NCBI GenBank assembly: GCA_031268195.1
Contig: JAIRXQ010000003.1
Location: forward strand, 1-64,000
Direction: 5' to 3'
DNA from: Azoarcus sp.
GTDB lineage: Bacteria; Pseudomonadota; Gammaproteobacteria; Burkholderiales; Rhodocyclaceae
DNA: 64,000 nucleotides
This document shows positions 41,547 to 51,353 of the stretch, one piece after another (position 1 is the first letter of the stretch; every line of letters starts with the position of its first letter). A program made the position numbers and the translations under genes. The notes below the pieces were generated by a model. That model was not told the DNA's origin and did not search any database. It saw only the letters and a list, made by a program, of their open reading frames with translations.

Positions 41547-43223
41547 ATGCGTTTACTTTTCCCCGCCCTTGCGCTCGTCCTCGCCGGTTGTGTCCGGATG
41601 CCGGTGCCCGGCTCGCTGCCCGCCGCGGTCGCGCCTGCCGCCCGCACGACGCTGGCGTACGGGGTGGCGTACGAAGCATCAGCAACGCCCACGCCGGCCC
41701 CCGCCGCTGAACCCGCCCCAGACATCGCGCCCCTTCCCCTTCCCGTTGCCACGTATTCGGTCGACGTGCGGCGGACGCCCGCCGGCCAGTTGCTCGCGGC
41801 CATCGCCCGCGATCATGGGCTGGATTTCGAGCCGCAAGGCGACATCGATGCGCCGGTCAGCCTGAACGTCCACGAAAAACCGCTGCCGGAACTGATCGAG
41901 CGTATCTGCGAACAGGCCGCGCTGCGCTGCCGATTCGACGGACAGCGGCTCGCCGCGCAGCTGGATACGCCATTTCTGCGCGCCTACCGCGTCGATTACG
42001 TGAACCTTTCGCGCGACATGAGCGGCGCGGTCGCCACCTCCACGCAAATCGCCACCAGCGCCAGCGCCGTCGGCGACGCACCGCAAATGGGGGGCGGCAA
42101 TACTTCGCTCACGCGGATCGAAACCAAAGCGGCGAATCACTTCTGGGAGGCGCTCGAAGCCAGCATCCGCACCCTGCTCGATCACGACGCGCCCAAGCCG
42201 CGCTGCGACACGCCGCCTTGCGCCGGGAATGCCAGCGCCGGTTTCGTGGTCAGTCACCGCGAAACCGGCATCCTGATGGTGCAGGCCAGCGCCCGCCAGC
42301 ACCATGAGGTCGCCGAATTCATCGAGCTCGTGCAGGGTGCGGCGCGCCAGCAGGTGATGGTGGAGGCGACCATCGTCGAAGTTACGCTGGGCGACGACTA
42401 CCGGCAGGGCATCGACTGGAAGCGCCTCGGCTCGCGCGCCACGAGCGTCCATCCGCTCGGCGCGAACGGCAATTCGGCGTTGCAGCCCACCGTCAGCTAT
42501 CTCTCGGACAGGCTCGACATCGGGCTCGACTGGCTGGAAACCTTCGGCACGCTCAAGGTGCTCTCCAGCCCGCGCCTGTCGGTGCTCAACAACCAGACCG
42601 CCGTGCTCAAGGTGGTGGAAGAAATCGTCTATTTCCTCGTTGATGCCTCTACCACTGAATACGCCAGCAGCGAACGCGAAAAGATCACTGCCACCACCAA
42701 GCCGCAATCGGTTTCGGTCGGGCTGGTGATGGCGCTCACGCCGCAGATCGGGCGCGACGGCGCCATCACCCTCGGCGTGCGCCCCACTATTTCCAGCATT
42801 TCCGGCTACAAGGACGACCCCAACCCGTCGCTTGGCGCGATTCCCAACCGCGTGCCGCAGATCCGCACGCGTGAAATCGAATCCGTGCTGCGTCTGTCCG
42901 ATGGGGAAATTGCCGTGCTGGGCGGCCTGATGGAAGACAAGATCGACTATGACACGGGCCGTATTCCGCTCTTGGGCGCGCTGCCGGTACTGGGTGAATT
43001 GTTTACCCGGCGCGAGAACAGCGTGCGGCGCACCGAACTGGTGATCTTCCTGCGTCCGCGCCTGATCCGGCATCCGGGCATCGCCGGCGATTATGCCGCC
43101 GAACGCGCGGCGCTGCCGCAGGCCGATTTCCTGCGCGTTGCGCCCGCACCGGGCGAGCGCAACTTTCGGAGCGCGAACGGCATCCCCGCCGCGCCGCACC
43201 TCATTCGTCCCGACACGCCATGA
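41547..43223 (+). CDS. mshL: MshL-like outer membrane secretin
   Basis: 558-residue lipoprotein (lipobox LVLAGC) of the secretin superfamily. An Ala/Pro-rich stretch is followed by an N-domain (about 75-135: YSVDVRRTPAGQLLAAIARDH, VSLNVHEKPLPELI), a second N-domain near 245-290, and the secretin barrel domain (about 290-515) with VMVEATIVEV, VLSSPRLSVLNNQTAVLKV and LSDGEIAVLGGLMEDK. It forms the outer membrane gate of an MSHA-like pilus or type II secretion system. It is first in a nine-gene operon, and its stop overlaps the ATPase start (ATGA). Confidence 0.9.
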   Translation: MRLLFPALALVLAGCVRMPVPGSLPAAVAPAARTTLAYGVAYEASATPTPAPAAEPAPDIAPLPLPVATYSVDVRRTPAGQLLAAIARDHGLDFEPQGDIDAPVSLNVHEKPLPELIERICEQAALRCRFDGQRLAAQLDTPFLRAYRVDYVNLSRDMSGAVATSTQIATSASAVGDAPQMGGGNTSLTRIETKAANHFWEALEASIRTLLDHDAPKPRCDTPPCAGNASAGFVVSHRETGILMVQASARQHHEVAEFIELVQGAARQQVMVEATIVEVTLGDDYRQGIDWKRLGSRATSVHPLGANGNSALQPTVSYLSDRLDIGLDWLETFGTLKVLSSPRLSVLNNQTAVLKVVEEIVYFLVDASTTEYASSEREKITATTKPQSVSVGLVMALTPQIGRDGAITLGVRPTISSISGYKDDPNPSLGAIPNRVPQIRTREIESVLRLSDGEIAVLGGLMEDKIDYDTGRIPLLGALPVLGELFTRRENSVRRTELVIFLRPRLIRHPGIAGDYAAERAALPQADFLRVAPAPGERNFRSANGIPAAPHLIRPDTP

Positions 43224-44938
43224 ACACACCTCAGCGCGCCACCGTCCCCATCGGACAAACGCTGCTCGCCGCCGGACTGCTCGGCCACGACCAGCTGCAC
43301 ATCGCCCTGCACGAGCAAAGCCGGGCCCGCCGCCCGCTCGGGCAGGTCTGCGTGGAGCTGGGCTTCATCGACGAGGCCATGCTGCGCGATGCGCTCTCGC
43401 GGCGGCTCGGGCGGCGGGCGGTATCGCTGGACGGGATCGTGGTCGACCCGGCGACGCTGGCGCGGGTGCCAGAGACGCTCGCCCGCCGCCACACCATTCT
43501 GCCCATCGCCCACGACGAAGCGGCGGGCACGCTCACCGTGGCGATGGCCGATGCGCAGGACATCGTGGCGCTCGATGCCCTGCGCGCCTGCGGCCTCCAG
43601 CCGCTGCCCGCGCTGGCCGCCGAGTCCGAAATCCATGCCGCCATCGACCGTCTGTACGGCTACCGGATCGCCATCGACGGCATCCTGCGCGAACTCGAAA
43701 CCGCGCTCCCCGCCAACGCCACCGTCATCCAGTCGGACGAGCATCCGCTGAAACGGCTCGTCGATGCGCTACTCGTCGACGCGGTGAAGGCCGATGCTTC
43801 CGACATCCATTTCGAGCCGGAAGCCGGCTTTTTGCGCATCCGCTACCGCATCGACGGCATCCTGCAACAGGTGCGCGCCCTGCACCTCGAACACTGGCCG
43901 CCGATGGCCGTGCGCATCAAGGCGATGGCCAGGCTCAAAATCGAGGAGACACGCGCGCCGCAGGACGGCCGCTTTTCGCTCACCGTCGCGGGGCGGCCCG
44001 TGGATTTCCGCATCTCCACCCTGCCGACGCTGCATGGCGAGAACGCCGTGCTGCGCATCCTCGAACGCCGGCGCGGCATCGTCGCGCTCGACGCCATCGG
44101 GTTCGATGCGCCGCGCATCGCCCTCGTCCGGCACATGCTGGCGCGCCCGGAAGGGCTGATCCTCGTCACCGGGCCGACCGGCAGCGGCAAGACGACCACG
44201 CTCTACGCCATGCTCGATCACCTCGACGACGAAGCGGTCAACATCATGACCCTCGAAGACCCGGTGGAATACCCGATGCCGCGCATCCGCCAGACGCCGG
44301 TCAGCGAAACGCTGCGCGTCGATTTCGCCTCCGGCGTGCGCGCCATGCTGCGGCAGGACCCGGACATCCTGCTCATCGGAGAGATCCGCGACGCCGAAAC
44401 CGCGACGATGGCGCTACGCGCCGCGATGACCGGGCATCGCGTTTTCGCCACCTTGCACACCAACGATGCCCTCGGCGCGATTCCGCGCCTCATCGAGCTC
44501 GGCCTGCGCCCGGCGCTGCTTGCCGGAAACCTCTGCGGCGTGCTTGCGCAACGCCTCGTGCGCCGTCTATGCCCACACTGTCGCCGCCTCGTCCTCGCAA
44601 ACATGGAAGAGCAGCGCGATCTGGGCTTGCCCGTCAGCGATGCGCACACGGAGGCGCCGCCCGTCATGCTCGCCCACCCCGTCGGCTGCCCGGCCTGCGG
44701 CGGGCGCGGCTATCGCGGACGGCTGCCGATCTTCGAGACGCTGCGCATCGATGCGGCGCTCGACGCAAAGATCGCCGCTGGCGCCGAACACACCGCGCTG
44801 GCCGAAGCCGTTCGCGCGTGCGGCCATCTCACCCTGGCCAGCGACGGACGGCGCAAGGCGCTCGCCGGCGACACCTCGCCCGCCGAGTTGCTGCGCGTCC
44901 TCGGCCCGCTCGCCCCCGCCGCGCCGGGGGCCGCATGA
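43220..44938 (+). CDS. mshE: GspE/PilB/MshE-type assembly ATPase
   Basis: 572-residue cytoplasmic hexameric ATPase that powers pilin polymerisation. The N-terminal MshEN domain (about 5-150) has two RxLGxx motifs (ARRPLGQV; RRLGRRA), which in relatives bind c-di-GMP. The core has GPTGSGKTTTLYA (Walker A), the Asp box, TLEDPVEYP, the Walker B region DPDILLIGEIRD and the His box. The tetracysteine zinc element is split as CPHCRR and CPACGG. c-di-GMP control would fit with the EAL and PilZ genes elsewhere in the window, but is inferred. Confidence 0.93.
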   Translation: MNTPQRATVPIGQTLLAAGLLGHDQLHIALHEQSRARRPLGQVCVELGFIDEAMLRDALSRRLGRRAVSLDGIVVDPATLARVPETLARRHTILPIAHDEAAGTLTVAMADAQDIVALDALRACGLQPLPALAAESEIHAAIDRLYGYRIAIDGILRELETALPANATVIQSDEHPLKRLVDALLVDAVKADASDIHFEPEAGFLRIRYRIDGILQQVRALHLEHWPPMAVRIKAMARLKIEETRAPQDGRFSLTVAGRPVDFRISTLPTLHGENAVLRILERRRGIVALDAIGFDAPRIALVRHMLARPEGLILVTGPTGSGKTTTLYAMLDHLDDEAVNIMTLEDPVEYPMPRIRQTPVSETLRVDFASGVRAMLRQDPDILLIGEIRDAETATMALRAAMTGHRVFATLHTNDALGAIPRLIELGLRPALLAGNLCGVLAQRLVRRLCPHCRRLVLANMEEQRDLGLPVSDAHTEAPPVMLAHPVGCPACGGRGYRGRLPIFETLRIDAALDAKIAAGAEHTALAEAVRACGHLTLASDGRRKALAGDTSPAELLRVLGPLAPAAPGAA

Positions 44939-46149
44939 GCAGCCGCTTCCGTTATCGCGCCTGTGACGCGCACGGCCACATCGTGCGCGGCGAGCTCGAT
45001 GCCGAACACGCGGCCGAACTCGAAGCGCACTTGCGCACACGCGGGCTGGAAGCGCTGCACATCGAGGCGCGCCCGGCGCGGGTGCGCGTCTGGCCGGGCG
45101 CGGGCCGCATGCCGCGACGGGAATTGATCCACTTTTGTTTTCACCTCGAACAAATGTTCAGCGCCGGCGTGCCGATTCTCGATGCATTGGCCGACTTTGC
45201 CGCCGCGCCCGAAGCGCACGCGGGCATGCGCGCCATCGCCGCCGATCTGCGCGCCGGGATCGAGCGCGGACAGCCGCTCTCGGAGGCCATGAACGCACAT
45301 CCGCGCACCTTCGATGAGGTGTTTCGCGGCCTGCTGCGCGCGGGCGAAGCAACCGGCGACCTCGCCCCGGCGCTGCGCCAGATCGCCGCCGATCTCACCC
45401 GCGCCGACGAACTGCGGGCACAGGCGCGCAAAGCCGCCATCTATCCGCTCGCCGTCGGCGCGGTGTTGAGCATCGCGGTCGCCGTGGCGCTCACACAAGT
45501 CGTGCCGCAAGTCGCCACGCTCTTTCGCGGCAACGGCGCAACCCTGCCGCACTCGACGCGCGCCTTGATCGCGACCGCCGATTGGCTCGCCGCCTATGGT
45601 TGGTCGCTGCCTCTGGCGTACGCGGCCAGCGCCGCGAGCATCGCCACGGCAGCGGCGCGACACGAAGGGTTTCGCCTGCGCCTGCACGCCCTGTCACTGC
45701 GTCTGCCGCTCGTCGGGCCGATTCGCCGCCGGCTCGCGCTCGCCCGCACCGCGAGCCTTTTTGCCATGCTCTACGCCAGCGGCATCACGGTGATCGACGC
45801 GCTCGCCAGCGCCGCGCGCGCCACGCCGAATCTGCTCATTCGCACCGGCATCGAAGCTGCCGGCGCGCACATCGCCGCCGGGCAAGGCATCGCCAACGCC
45901 TTCGAGTCTACGGGACTGTTCCCACCCCTCGTCACGCGCATGCTGAAAGTCGGCGAGCAAACCGGGCGGCTCGACCACGCCCTCGGCCAGCTCGCCTACT
46001 TCTACGAGCGCGACGCGCGCGACGCCATCGAACGCCTGCAAGCGAGCATCGAGCCTGCGCTCACCGTGCTCATGGGCTTGTTGATGCTGTGGATCGCGCT
46101 CGCCGTACTCTGCCCGATTTATGACATCATCACCAGCCTGCCACTCTGA
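44935..46149 (+). CDS. mshG: GspF/PilC/MshG-type inner membrane platform protein
   Basis: 404 residues with two GspF domains. The first begins at about 62 (RELIHFCFHLEQMFSAGVPILDAL) and the second at about 268 (ARTASLFAMLYASGITVIDAL), each followed by a VGEQTGRL-like motif (GEATGDLAPAL, GEQTGRLDHAL). Three membrane segments lie at about 168-188, 215-235 and 375-397. It anchors the ATPase and the assembly complex. ATGA overlap with the ATPase gene. Confidence 0.92.
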   Translation: MSSRFRYRACDAHGHIVRGELDAEHAAELEAHLRTRGLEALHIEARPARVRVWPGAGRMPRRELIHFCFHLEQMFSAGVPILDALADFAAAPEAHAGMRAIAADLRAGIERGQPLSEAMNAHPRTFDEVFRGLLRAGEATGDLAPALRQIAADLTRADELRAQARKAAIYPLAVGAVLSIAVAVALTQVVPQVATLFRGNGATLPHSTRALIATADWLAAYGWSLPLAYAASAASIATAAARHEGFRLRLHALSLRLPLVGPIRRRLALARTASLFAMLYASGITVIDALASAARATPNLLIRTGIEAAGAHIAAGQGIANAFESTGLFPPLVTRMLKVGEQTGRLDHALGQLAYFYERDARDAIERLQASIEPALTVLMGLLMLWIALAVLCPIYDIITSLPL

Positions 46150-46157
46150 AGCGCACG

Positions 46158-47582
46158 ATGGAACACGCCCTCGTCATCGACCGCCACGGACTCGCCATCT
46201 GGCGACATGCTCGCGAGGACCTCGCGCGCGAATGCCAGCTTGCCGCCGATGATGGCGAAGCGCCCGCCAGGCTCGTGCATTGGGCCCGCGCCGCGCGACG
46301 CCGCTGCACGCTGATCGCGGATCTCGCCGACGAGCGCCACGCGCTCGAACGCCTGCCGCGCATCTCGCCCGCCGACCGCCGCCTGTTGATCCGCCGCCGC
46401 CTGAACGAACACTTCCCGGACAGCGCCCTGACCAGCGCCCGCCCGCTGCCTGCCAGTGCGGCAGACGGCCCGTTCCGGCCCGTACTGCTCGCGGCGCTCA
46501 CCCGGCCGCGGCAAATCGCGCCCTGGCTGGAAGCCCTTGCCGAAGCGGGCGCGCACGGCCACATCGAGGTGCGTTGCCTCACCAGCGTGCCTTTTTTGCT
46601 CGAACGCTGGTATCGCCGCCAGCGCACGCTGCCCGCGCACGCCTTGCTGCTCGCGCCCGGCGCGGGCGGGATGCGGCTGGCTTTTTTCCGCCAACGCCGA
46701 CTCGTCTTCTCGCGCATCATCCCGGCGCGCGAGAAGACGCTGGCCGCAAACCTGCCAGCCTACCGCGACGAACTCGCACAAACCCTGGCGTGGCTCGCCG
46801 CACAACGCCTGTGCAACGGGCCGCCCCCCATCCGCGTCCTGGCCGGAGCCGCCGAGCTGCCATCGTTGCGCGAATTGAGCCTCGATCCGCATGGCGGCGA
46901 CATCGACTTCATCGACCTCGCCCCGCATCTGCCGGCAGTCCACGGCACGGCGCCGGACATCCTGCCGCTGGCGCTGCGCGAAGCGCGGCGGCACGGCACG
47001 CTCGGGCAATACGCCTGCCCGCCACTGCAATCCGCGCGCCGCCTCGTCCGCGCCCGGCAGGCGATCATCGCCGCCACCGTCGTCCTCTCCGGCGCGGCTC
47101 TCGCGGCAAGCGCATGCGATCTGATCGACGCCAACGAGATGCACGGCAAGCTCGTCCAGCTCGAAACCCGGCAACGTGCGCAACAAAGCGAAATCGCCGC
47201 CCTGGCAGCAAGCGCCCGCGCCGCGCCGGACGCGGCCATGCTCGCACGCGAGCTCCCGGCGGCCGAACACCTCGCCCACGCCCCGGCCATCGCGCCCGCA
47301 GCCGTGCTACAGGCAATCGCCGATGCCCTGGCCGCGACGCCGTGGGCACGGCTCGATGCGCTCGCATGGTCGCCCACGCCGGAAGCCGCCGTCGAGATCG
47401 AACTGGAAATCGGCTTCGGCCCCGACGCCCCCGCGCCGCAAACCGCCGCCGACATGCTGGCCGCACACTGGCGGCAACAGCACGACACAACGCCGCGCAC
47501 CCGGACCGACTCCGCCGCGAACCGCCTGTTTTTCACCGCAACGCTCGCCACGGCCACGCTACCGCGCAAGGATGCGCCATGA
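46158..47582 (+). CDS. GspL/PilM-PilN-like pilus assembly protein (MshI-like)
   Basis: 474 residues: a cytoplasmic actin-like N-terminal half (MEHALVIDRHGLAIWRHARE onward), one membrane helix at about 300-320 and a periplasmic ferredoxin-like C-terminal part. In pilus and type II systems this subunit couples the ATPase to the periplasmic assembly proteins. Sequence similarity to characterised members is weak by eye; the assignment relies on domain layout and on its place between the platform protein and a PilO-like protein. Confidence 0.65.
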   Translation: MEHALVIDRHGLAIWRHAREDLARECQLAADDGEAPARLVHWARAARRRCTLIADLADERHALERLPRISPADRRLLIRRRLNEHFPDSALTSARPLPASAADGPFRPVLLAALTRPRQIAPWLEALAEAGAHGHIEVRCLTSVPFLLERWYRRQRTLPAHALLLAPGAGGMRLAFFRQRRLVFSRIIPAREKTLAANLPAYRDELAQTLAWLAAQRLCNGPPPIRVLAGAAELPSLRELSLDPHGGDIDFIDLAPHLPAVHGTAPDILPLALREARRHGTLGQYACPPLQSARRLVRARQAIIAATVVLSGAALAASACDLIDANEMHGKLVQLETRQRAQQSEIAALAASARAAPDAAMLARELPAAEHLAHAPAIAPAAVLQAIADALAATPWARLDALAWSPTPEAAVEIELEIGFGPDAPAPQTAADMLAAHWRQQHDTTPRTRTDSAANRLFFTATLATATLPRKDAP

Positions 47583-48178
47583 CGCGGCCCCGATGCGCCT
47601 TCGCCGCTGTGCCCGTGCCGCTCCGCCGTCCGCTCCGGGTGTGCGCCCTCGCACTCGCCGGCACGCTTTGCCTCTGGCTCGCCGCCGCCACGCAATGGAC
47701 CGCCGCCGAGATCGCCTTGCACGCCGCGCGCACGGCGGCGCAAAAAACCTCAGCGCAACTGAGCGCCCTGCGCAGCGCCGCGAACGCACACCAGGCGCTC
47801 ATGCAACGCCTTGCCGATCTCCGCGCCGCGCTGCCGCCGCGCTCCGCCGCCGCCCGCAACTGGGAAGGTCTGGCCAACCGGCTGGCAGCGGACACACGCA
47901 TCGCCAAAGTGACCTTGCACGCACAAGACAGCCCGACAGCACGTCCCCCACCCGCGCAGCTGCCGGGACTCGACATCCAGCATCTACAGATCGACGCCCA
48001 TTTGTTGCACGAAGAAACCCTGCTGGCGCTCGATGCCGCGCTCATGGACACATCCGAACGCGTCATCCCCGCCGGATGCGCGCTACGCCGCGATGCCGGG
48101 GCCGCACCCCTGCATCTGCGCGCGCATTGCGAGTACGACTGGATCGCGTTCACCCCCGATACGGAGGCCGCGCCATGA
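47579..48178 (+). CDS. PilO/GspM-like assembly protein (MshJ-like)
   Basis: 199 residues with a basic N-terminus, one membrane helix at about 19-40, a short coiled coil (AARTAAQKTSAQLSALRSAA) and a small periplasmic domain. This is the architecture of PilO, GspM and MshJ, which pair with the PilN/GspL-like subunit encoded immediately upstream (ATGA overlap). The primary sequence is too divergent for a firm family call. Confidence 0.6.
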   Translation: MTRPRCAFAAVPVPLRRPLRVCALALAGTLCLWLAAATQWTAAEIALHAARTAAQKTSAQLSALRSAANAHQALMQRLADLRAALPPRSAAARNWEGLANRLAADTRIAKVTLHAQDSPTARPPPAQLPGLDIQHLQIDAHLLHEETLLALDAALMDTSERVIPAGCALRRDAGAAPLHLRAHCEYDWIAFTPDTEAAP

Positions 48179-48546
48179 AAGCGCGCCGGTTTCTTTTCCC
48201 GTTGCTGGCGGCGCTGACGCTGGATGCGGCATCCGCCGCGCCACCTGCCACGCTCAGCGGACGGCTGTTCTTCTCCGCCGCCGAGCGCCGGGAGATGGAA
48301 GCGCCGCCCAAACCCGCGCCGAAAATGCTCACATTCGCCGCCGCCGCGCCGCGCCGGTACGACGGCGCGCTGTGGCGCGACGGGCGCATCGTCGCGCTCT
48401 GGTTCGACGGTACCGAAACCCGGCCCGCCCGCGTCCCGGCGATCCGCCTGCACGGCGACAGACCCGCCACGGCGCACGGCGGACGTAGCGAACCGTTGCT
48501 CCCTGGCGCCTCATGGCCGCCAGCCGCGCGCGGAACACGGCCATGA
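48175..48546 (+). CDS. Small periplasmic pilus operon protein (MshK/PilP-like position)
   Basis: 123 residues with a cleavable signal (MKARRFLFPLLAALTLDAAS). The mature part begins PPATLSGRLFFSAAERREME and contains YDGALWRDGRIVALWFDG, one small beta-rich unit of the type seen in MshK- or PilP-like proteins that contact the secretin. It overlaps both neighbours by ATGA. Identity is inferred from position and size. Confidence 0.5.
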   Translation: MKARRFLFPLLAALTLDAASAAPPATLSGRLFFSAAERREMEAPPKPAPKMLTFAAAAPRRYDGALWRDGRIVALWFDGTETRPARVPAIRLHGDRPATAHGGRSEPLLPGASWPPAARGTRP

Positions 48547-49823
48547 GGCGCTGTCGCGCTCACCCGCGCCGCACCCGTGGCAGCACACTGCTGGCCATCA
48601 TCGTACTGTTGTTGCTCGCATCCGCCGCCGCGCTCGCCAGCGCCGCTCATCTCGCACAACGAGCCCATCGCCACGCGGAAACAGACGCCGCCGCCCTGCT
48701 CGCCGCCGCCAAAACCGCACTCATCGGCTACGCCGTCGCCTACCCGGAAACACATCCCGGCCACGACGCAGGCTACCTGCCGTGCCCCGACACCGCCAAC
48801 ACCGGCTCGACGGCCATCGGCGCCTGTCATGAGCGCGGCCACGGCGCGCTCGGCCGCTTGCCCTATCGCACGCTGGGCTTGCCGATCCCGGGCGATGGCG
48901 CCAACCCCTGCCTGTGGTACGCGGTATCCGGCAGCTTCAAACACAATCCCAAAGCGCAGACGCTCAACTGGGACAGCCCCGGACAGTTCGAAATCATCGA
49001 CAGCGCCGGCCGCGTGCTGGGCGGTGACGGACACTCCGCCGTCGTGGCGCTGTTCGCGCCGGGCGCGGCCTCGCCTGGACAAAACCGCCCGCCCGCCGCC
49101 GATACCGTGGGCGCGCAACGCTGTCCGGGCAGTGCCAGCGCCGCCGCCGACCTGCCCGCCTTTCTCGAACCGCCTTACGGCATCGATCTCGTGGGCGAGG
49201 TAAGCATCATCCACGGCCTGCCGGGATCAGGCGTCAACGACATCGCCGCATGGCTCACCGTCGACGAAGTGTTCACCGCCATCCGGCAACGGCCCGATTT
49301 TTCCGCCCGGCTCGATGGCGTGCTCGATGCCGCCGCCACCGCGCTGCGCGCGCAGCTCGATGCGCCGCCGCCTCCCGACGGCTCGCCCACCTTTCTCGAT
49401 ATCTACGCCGAAACCACTTTCGCCAACCGCGCCCAGGGACGCCTGCCCGCCGCCGCCGAACTCGGCATCGAACCGGCATGGCAAGCGATTTACGACAACT
49501 GGCGCGACCAGTTGCGTTTCGTTGCCTGTGCCGACGGCCATGCCTGCCTGACGGCGACACTGGCCGAGTCCTCCGTCTCCCCTGCCCTCGCCGCGCCGGA
49601 GCACTGCCGCGCCCTCGTGCTGTTCGGCGGCGAACGCTTACGCGGTGAGCGCCCGCAGCGCCGTCGCAGCGAAGCCGAGCGCGCCGATCCGGCGCAATAC
49701 CTCGAAGGCGGCAACCTGGCGAGCTTCACCCACGGTGCGGGCGACTACGCGGGCTTTCGCCATTACGCCATCGCCGCGCCCGATGCCCCCGCCCACGAAG
49801 ACCTGCTGCGATGCGTTCCATGA
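48543..49823 (+). CDS. Pilin-like secreted protein with N-terminal hydrophobic helix
   Basis: 426 residues. The N-terminus (RRTRGSTLLAIIVLLLLASA) resembles a type IV prepilin, with Gly-Ser at a potential cleavage site, but lacks the usual Glu at +5, as is common for minor pilins of the GspK/PilX type. The body has YLPCPDTANTGS and cysteine pairs and is 426 residues long, large for a pilin. It may sit at the pilus tip. It overlaps the next prepilin gene by 13 bases. Confidence 0.6.
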   Translation: MRRCRAHPRRTRGSTLLAIIVLLLLASAAALASAAHLAQRAHRHAETDAAALLAAAKTALIGYAVAYPETHPGHDAGYLPCPDTANTGSTAIGACHERGHGALGRLPYRTLGLPIPGDGANPCLWYAVSGSFKHNPKAQTLNWDSPGQFEIIDSAGRVLGGDGHSAVVALFAPGAASPGQNRPPAADTVGAQRCPGSASAAADLPAFLEPPYGIDLVGEVSIIHGLPGSGVNDIAAWLTVDEVFTAIRQRPDFSARLDGVLDAAATALRAQLDAPPPPDGSPTFLDIYAETTFANRAQGRLPAAAELGIEPAWQAIYDNWRDQLRFVACADGHACLTATLAESSVSPALAAPEHCRALVLFGGERLRGERPQRRRSEAERADPAQYLEGGNLASFTHGAGDYAGFRHYAIAAPDAPAHEDLLRCVP

Positions 49824-50434
49824 AGAATATCGCCCGCGGGCGCGGCTTCTCGCTCATCGAGCTGGCGCTCGTCCTCGCCATACTCGGTCTGCTCAGCAGC
49901 GCGCTCGTCGCCCCGCTGGCGGCGCGCATCGAAGCCAGCCAGCGCCGCGAAGCCGACGCCATGCTCGATGACATTGCAAATGCGCTTGTCGGCTTCGCCC
50001 TGTTGCATCGCCGCCTACCCTGCCCAAGCGCCGGAGAGGGGCTCGAACAACCGCCGCCGTGCGCGTTTGCGGCAGACAACCTGCTGCCCTGGCGCACGCT
50101 CGGCCTGCCGCAAAGTGACCCGTGGGGCACGCCTTGGCGCTATCGGCCCGACGGCAATTTCAGCGCCGCCACGATCACGCTCACCACCGAACCCGGCAGC
50201 GCCATCAAAGTCGCGGATCACGCCGGAACACTGTTGACCACGAGCCATTCCCGCGTCGTCGCCATCATCTATTCTTTCGGTCCCAACCGCCACGCCGATG
50301 GAGGCAACGCCAGCGCCGCCGCGAGCGCGCCCACCTTCGAGGGGGGAGAACCGGCGGCCACATTCGATGACCGCCTGCGCTGGCTCGGCCATTACACCCT
50401 CGTCGCCCGCCTCGCCCAGAGCGGACGACTGTAA
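49811..50434 (+). CDS. Type IV prepilin-like protein
   Basis: 207 residues with a class III signal: RGFSLIELALVLAILGLLSS, cleavage expected between Gly12 and Phe13, Glu at +5. The globular part has RRLPCPSAGEG, also seen in reduced form in the preceding protein (YLPCPD), suggesting a shared minor-pilin fold. No prepilin peptidase gene is present in the window, so processing depends on one elsewhere. Confidence 0.8.
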   Translation: MRSMKNIARGRGFSLIELALVLAILGLLSSALVAPLAARIEASQRREADAMLDDIANALVGFALLHRRLPCPSAGEGLEQPPPCAFAADNLLPWRTLGLPQSDPWGTPWRYRPDGNFSAATITLTTEPGSAIKVADHAGTLLTTSHSRVVAIIYSFGPNRHADGGNASAAASAPTFEGGEPAATFDDRLRWLGHYTLVARLAQSGRL

Positions 50435-50476
50435 CCGCCACGACCTTTTCATCGCACCACACGCAAGGAGATTCCC

Positions 50477-51115
50477 ATGCACAGGAAAGCAGCCGGTTTC
50501 ACCCTCGTCGAAATTGCCATCGTCCTCGTCATCATCGGACTGCTGCTGAGCGGCGTCCTCAAAGGGCAAGAACTCATCAACAGCGCCAAGGTAAAGAGTC
50601 TGGCGCAGGACTTCCGCACCGTTCCGGCATTCATCTACGCCTATCAGGACAAATTCCGCGCCCTGCCGGGGGACGACTCCCGCGCCGTCTCCCATCTTTG
50701 CGCCGCCGCGCCGGGCTGTACCGCCGCCGGCAACGCCAACGGCGCCATCGACGGCACCTGGGATTCCAGCGCCGCCGGCGACGAATCCACCCTGTTCTGG
50801 CAACACATTCGGCTGGCCAACCTCGCCAGCGGCCCGACCCAGATCACCGCCGCCGGTTTTTTGCCCGTCAACAGCGAGGGCGGGCGCATCGGCATCCAGT
50901 CGGCAGGCACGACCCCGCCGTTCGGTGTGCCCGGCAGCTACGCAATGTGCTCGGCGGGCATCGCGGGCAAGTTCGTCCGCCAACTCGACACGACGTTCGA
51001 TGACGGCAACCCCGAAACCGGCACGATGCGGGCAGGCACGAGCGCCACTGGCGCGCCGGTGGCCGAGGCCAGCCTCGTCGACGGCGCGGCTTACGTCGTC
51101 TGCCTCGGTGTGTAG
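50477..51115 (+). CDS. Type IV prepilin, possibly the major pilin
   Basis: 212 residues. AAGFTLVEIAIVLVIIGLLL is a textbook prepilin N-terminus with cleavage after Gly7 and Glu at +5. A separate ribosome binding site (AAGGAG) precedes the ATG after a 42-base gap, unlike the overlapping genes before it, which would allow higher expression. C-terminal cysteines (one in MCSAG, one in VVCLG) could form the disulfide D-loop. Last gene of the operon; major-pilin status is a guess. Confidence 0.78.
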   Translation: MHRKAAGFTLVEIAIVLVIIGLLLSGVLKGQELINSAKVKSLAQDFRTVPAFIYAYQDKFRALPGDDSRAVSHLCAAAPGCTAAGNANGAIDGTWDSSAAGDESTLFWQHIRLANLASGPTQITAAGFLPVNSEGGRIGIQSAGTTPPFGVPGSYAMCSAGIAGKFVRQLDTTFDDGNPETGTMRAGTSATGAPVAEASLVDGAAYVVCLGV

Positions 51116-51353
51116 GCGGCGTCGTTGGCGCTCGCAATGAGCCGAAAGATCGTGCCGTCGGCGCACGCCACTTGGTTTCGCACACGGGTCAAAGTACGAA
51201 GCGGATGTGTACGAAGCAGATATGCGCGCCTCGATCGATTCATCAACCGAAGCACGCCCTCCTCCGGCAAGGGGAGGGTTGGAGAGAGAAAGGAGGGAAA
51301 TCATCGCCGGCGGCAGTTGAGTGTACAATCGGCGGCATTTCCGCTCATCCGTC

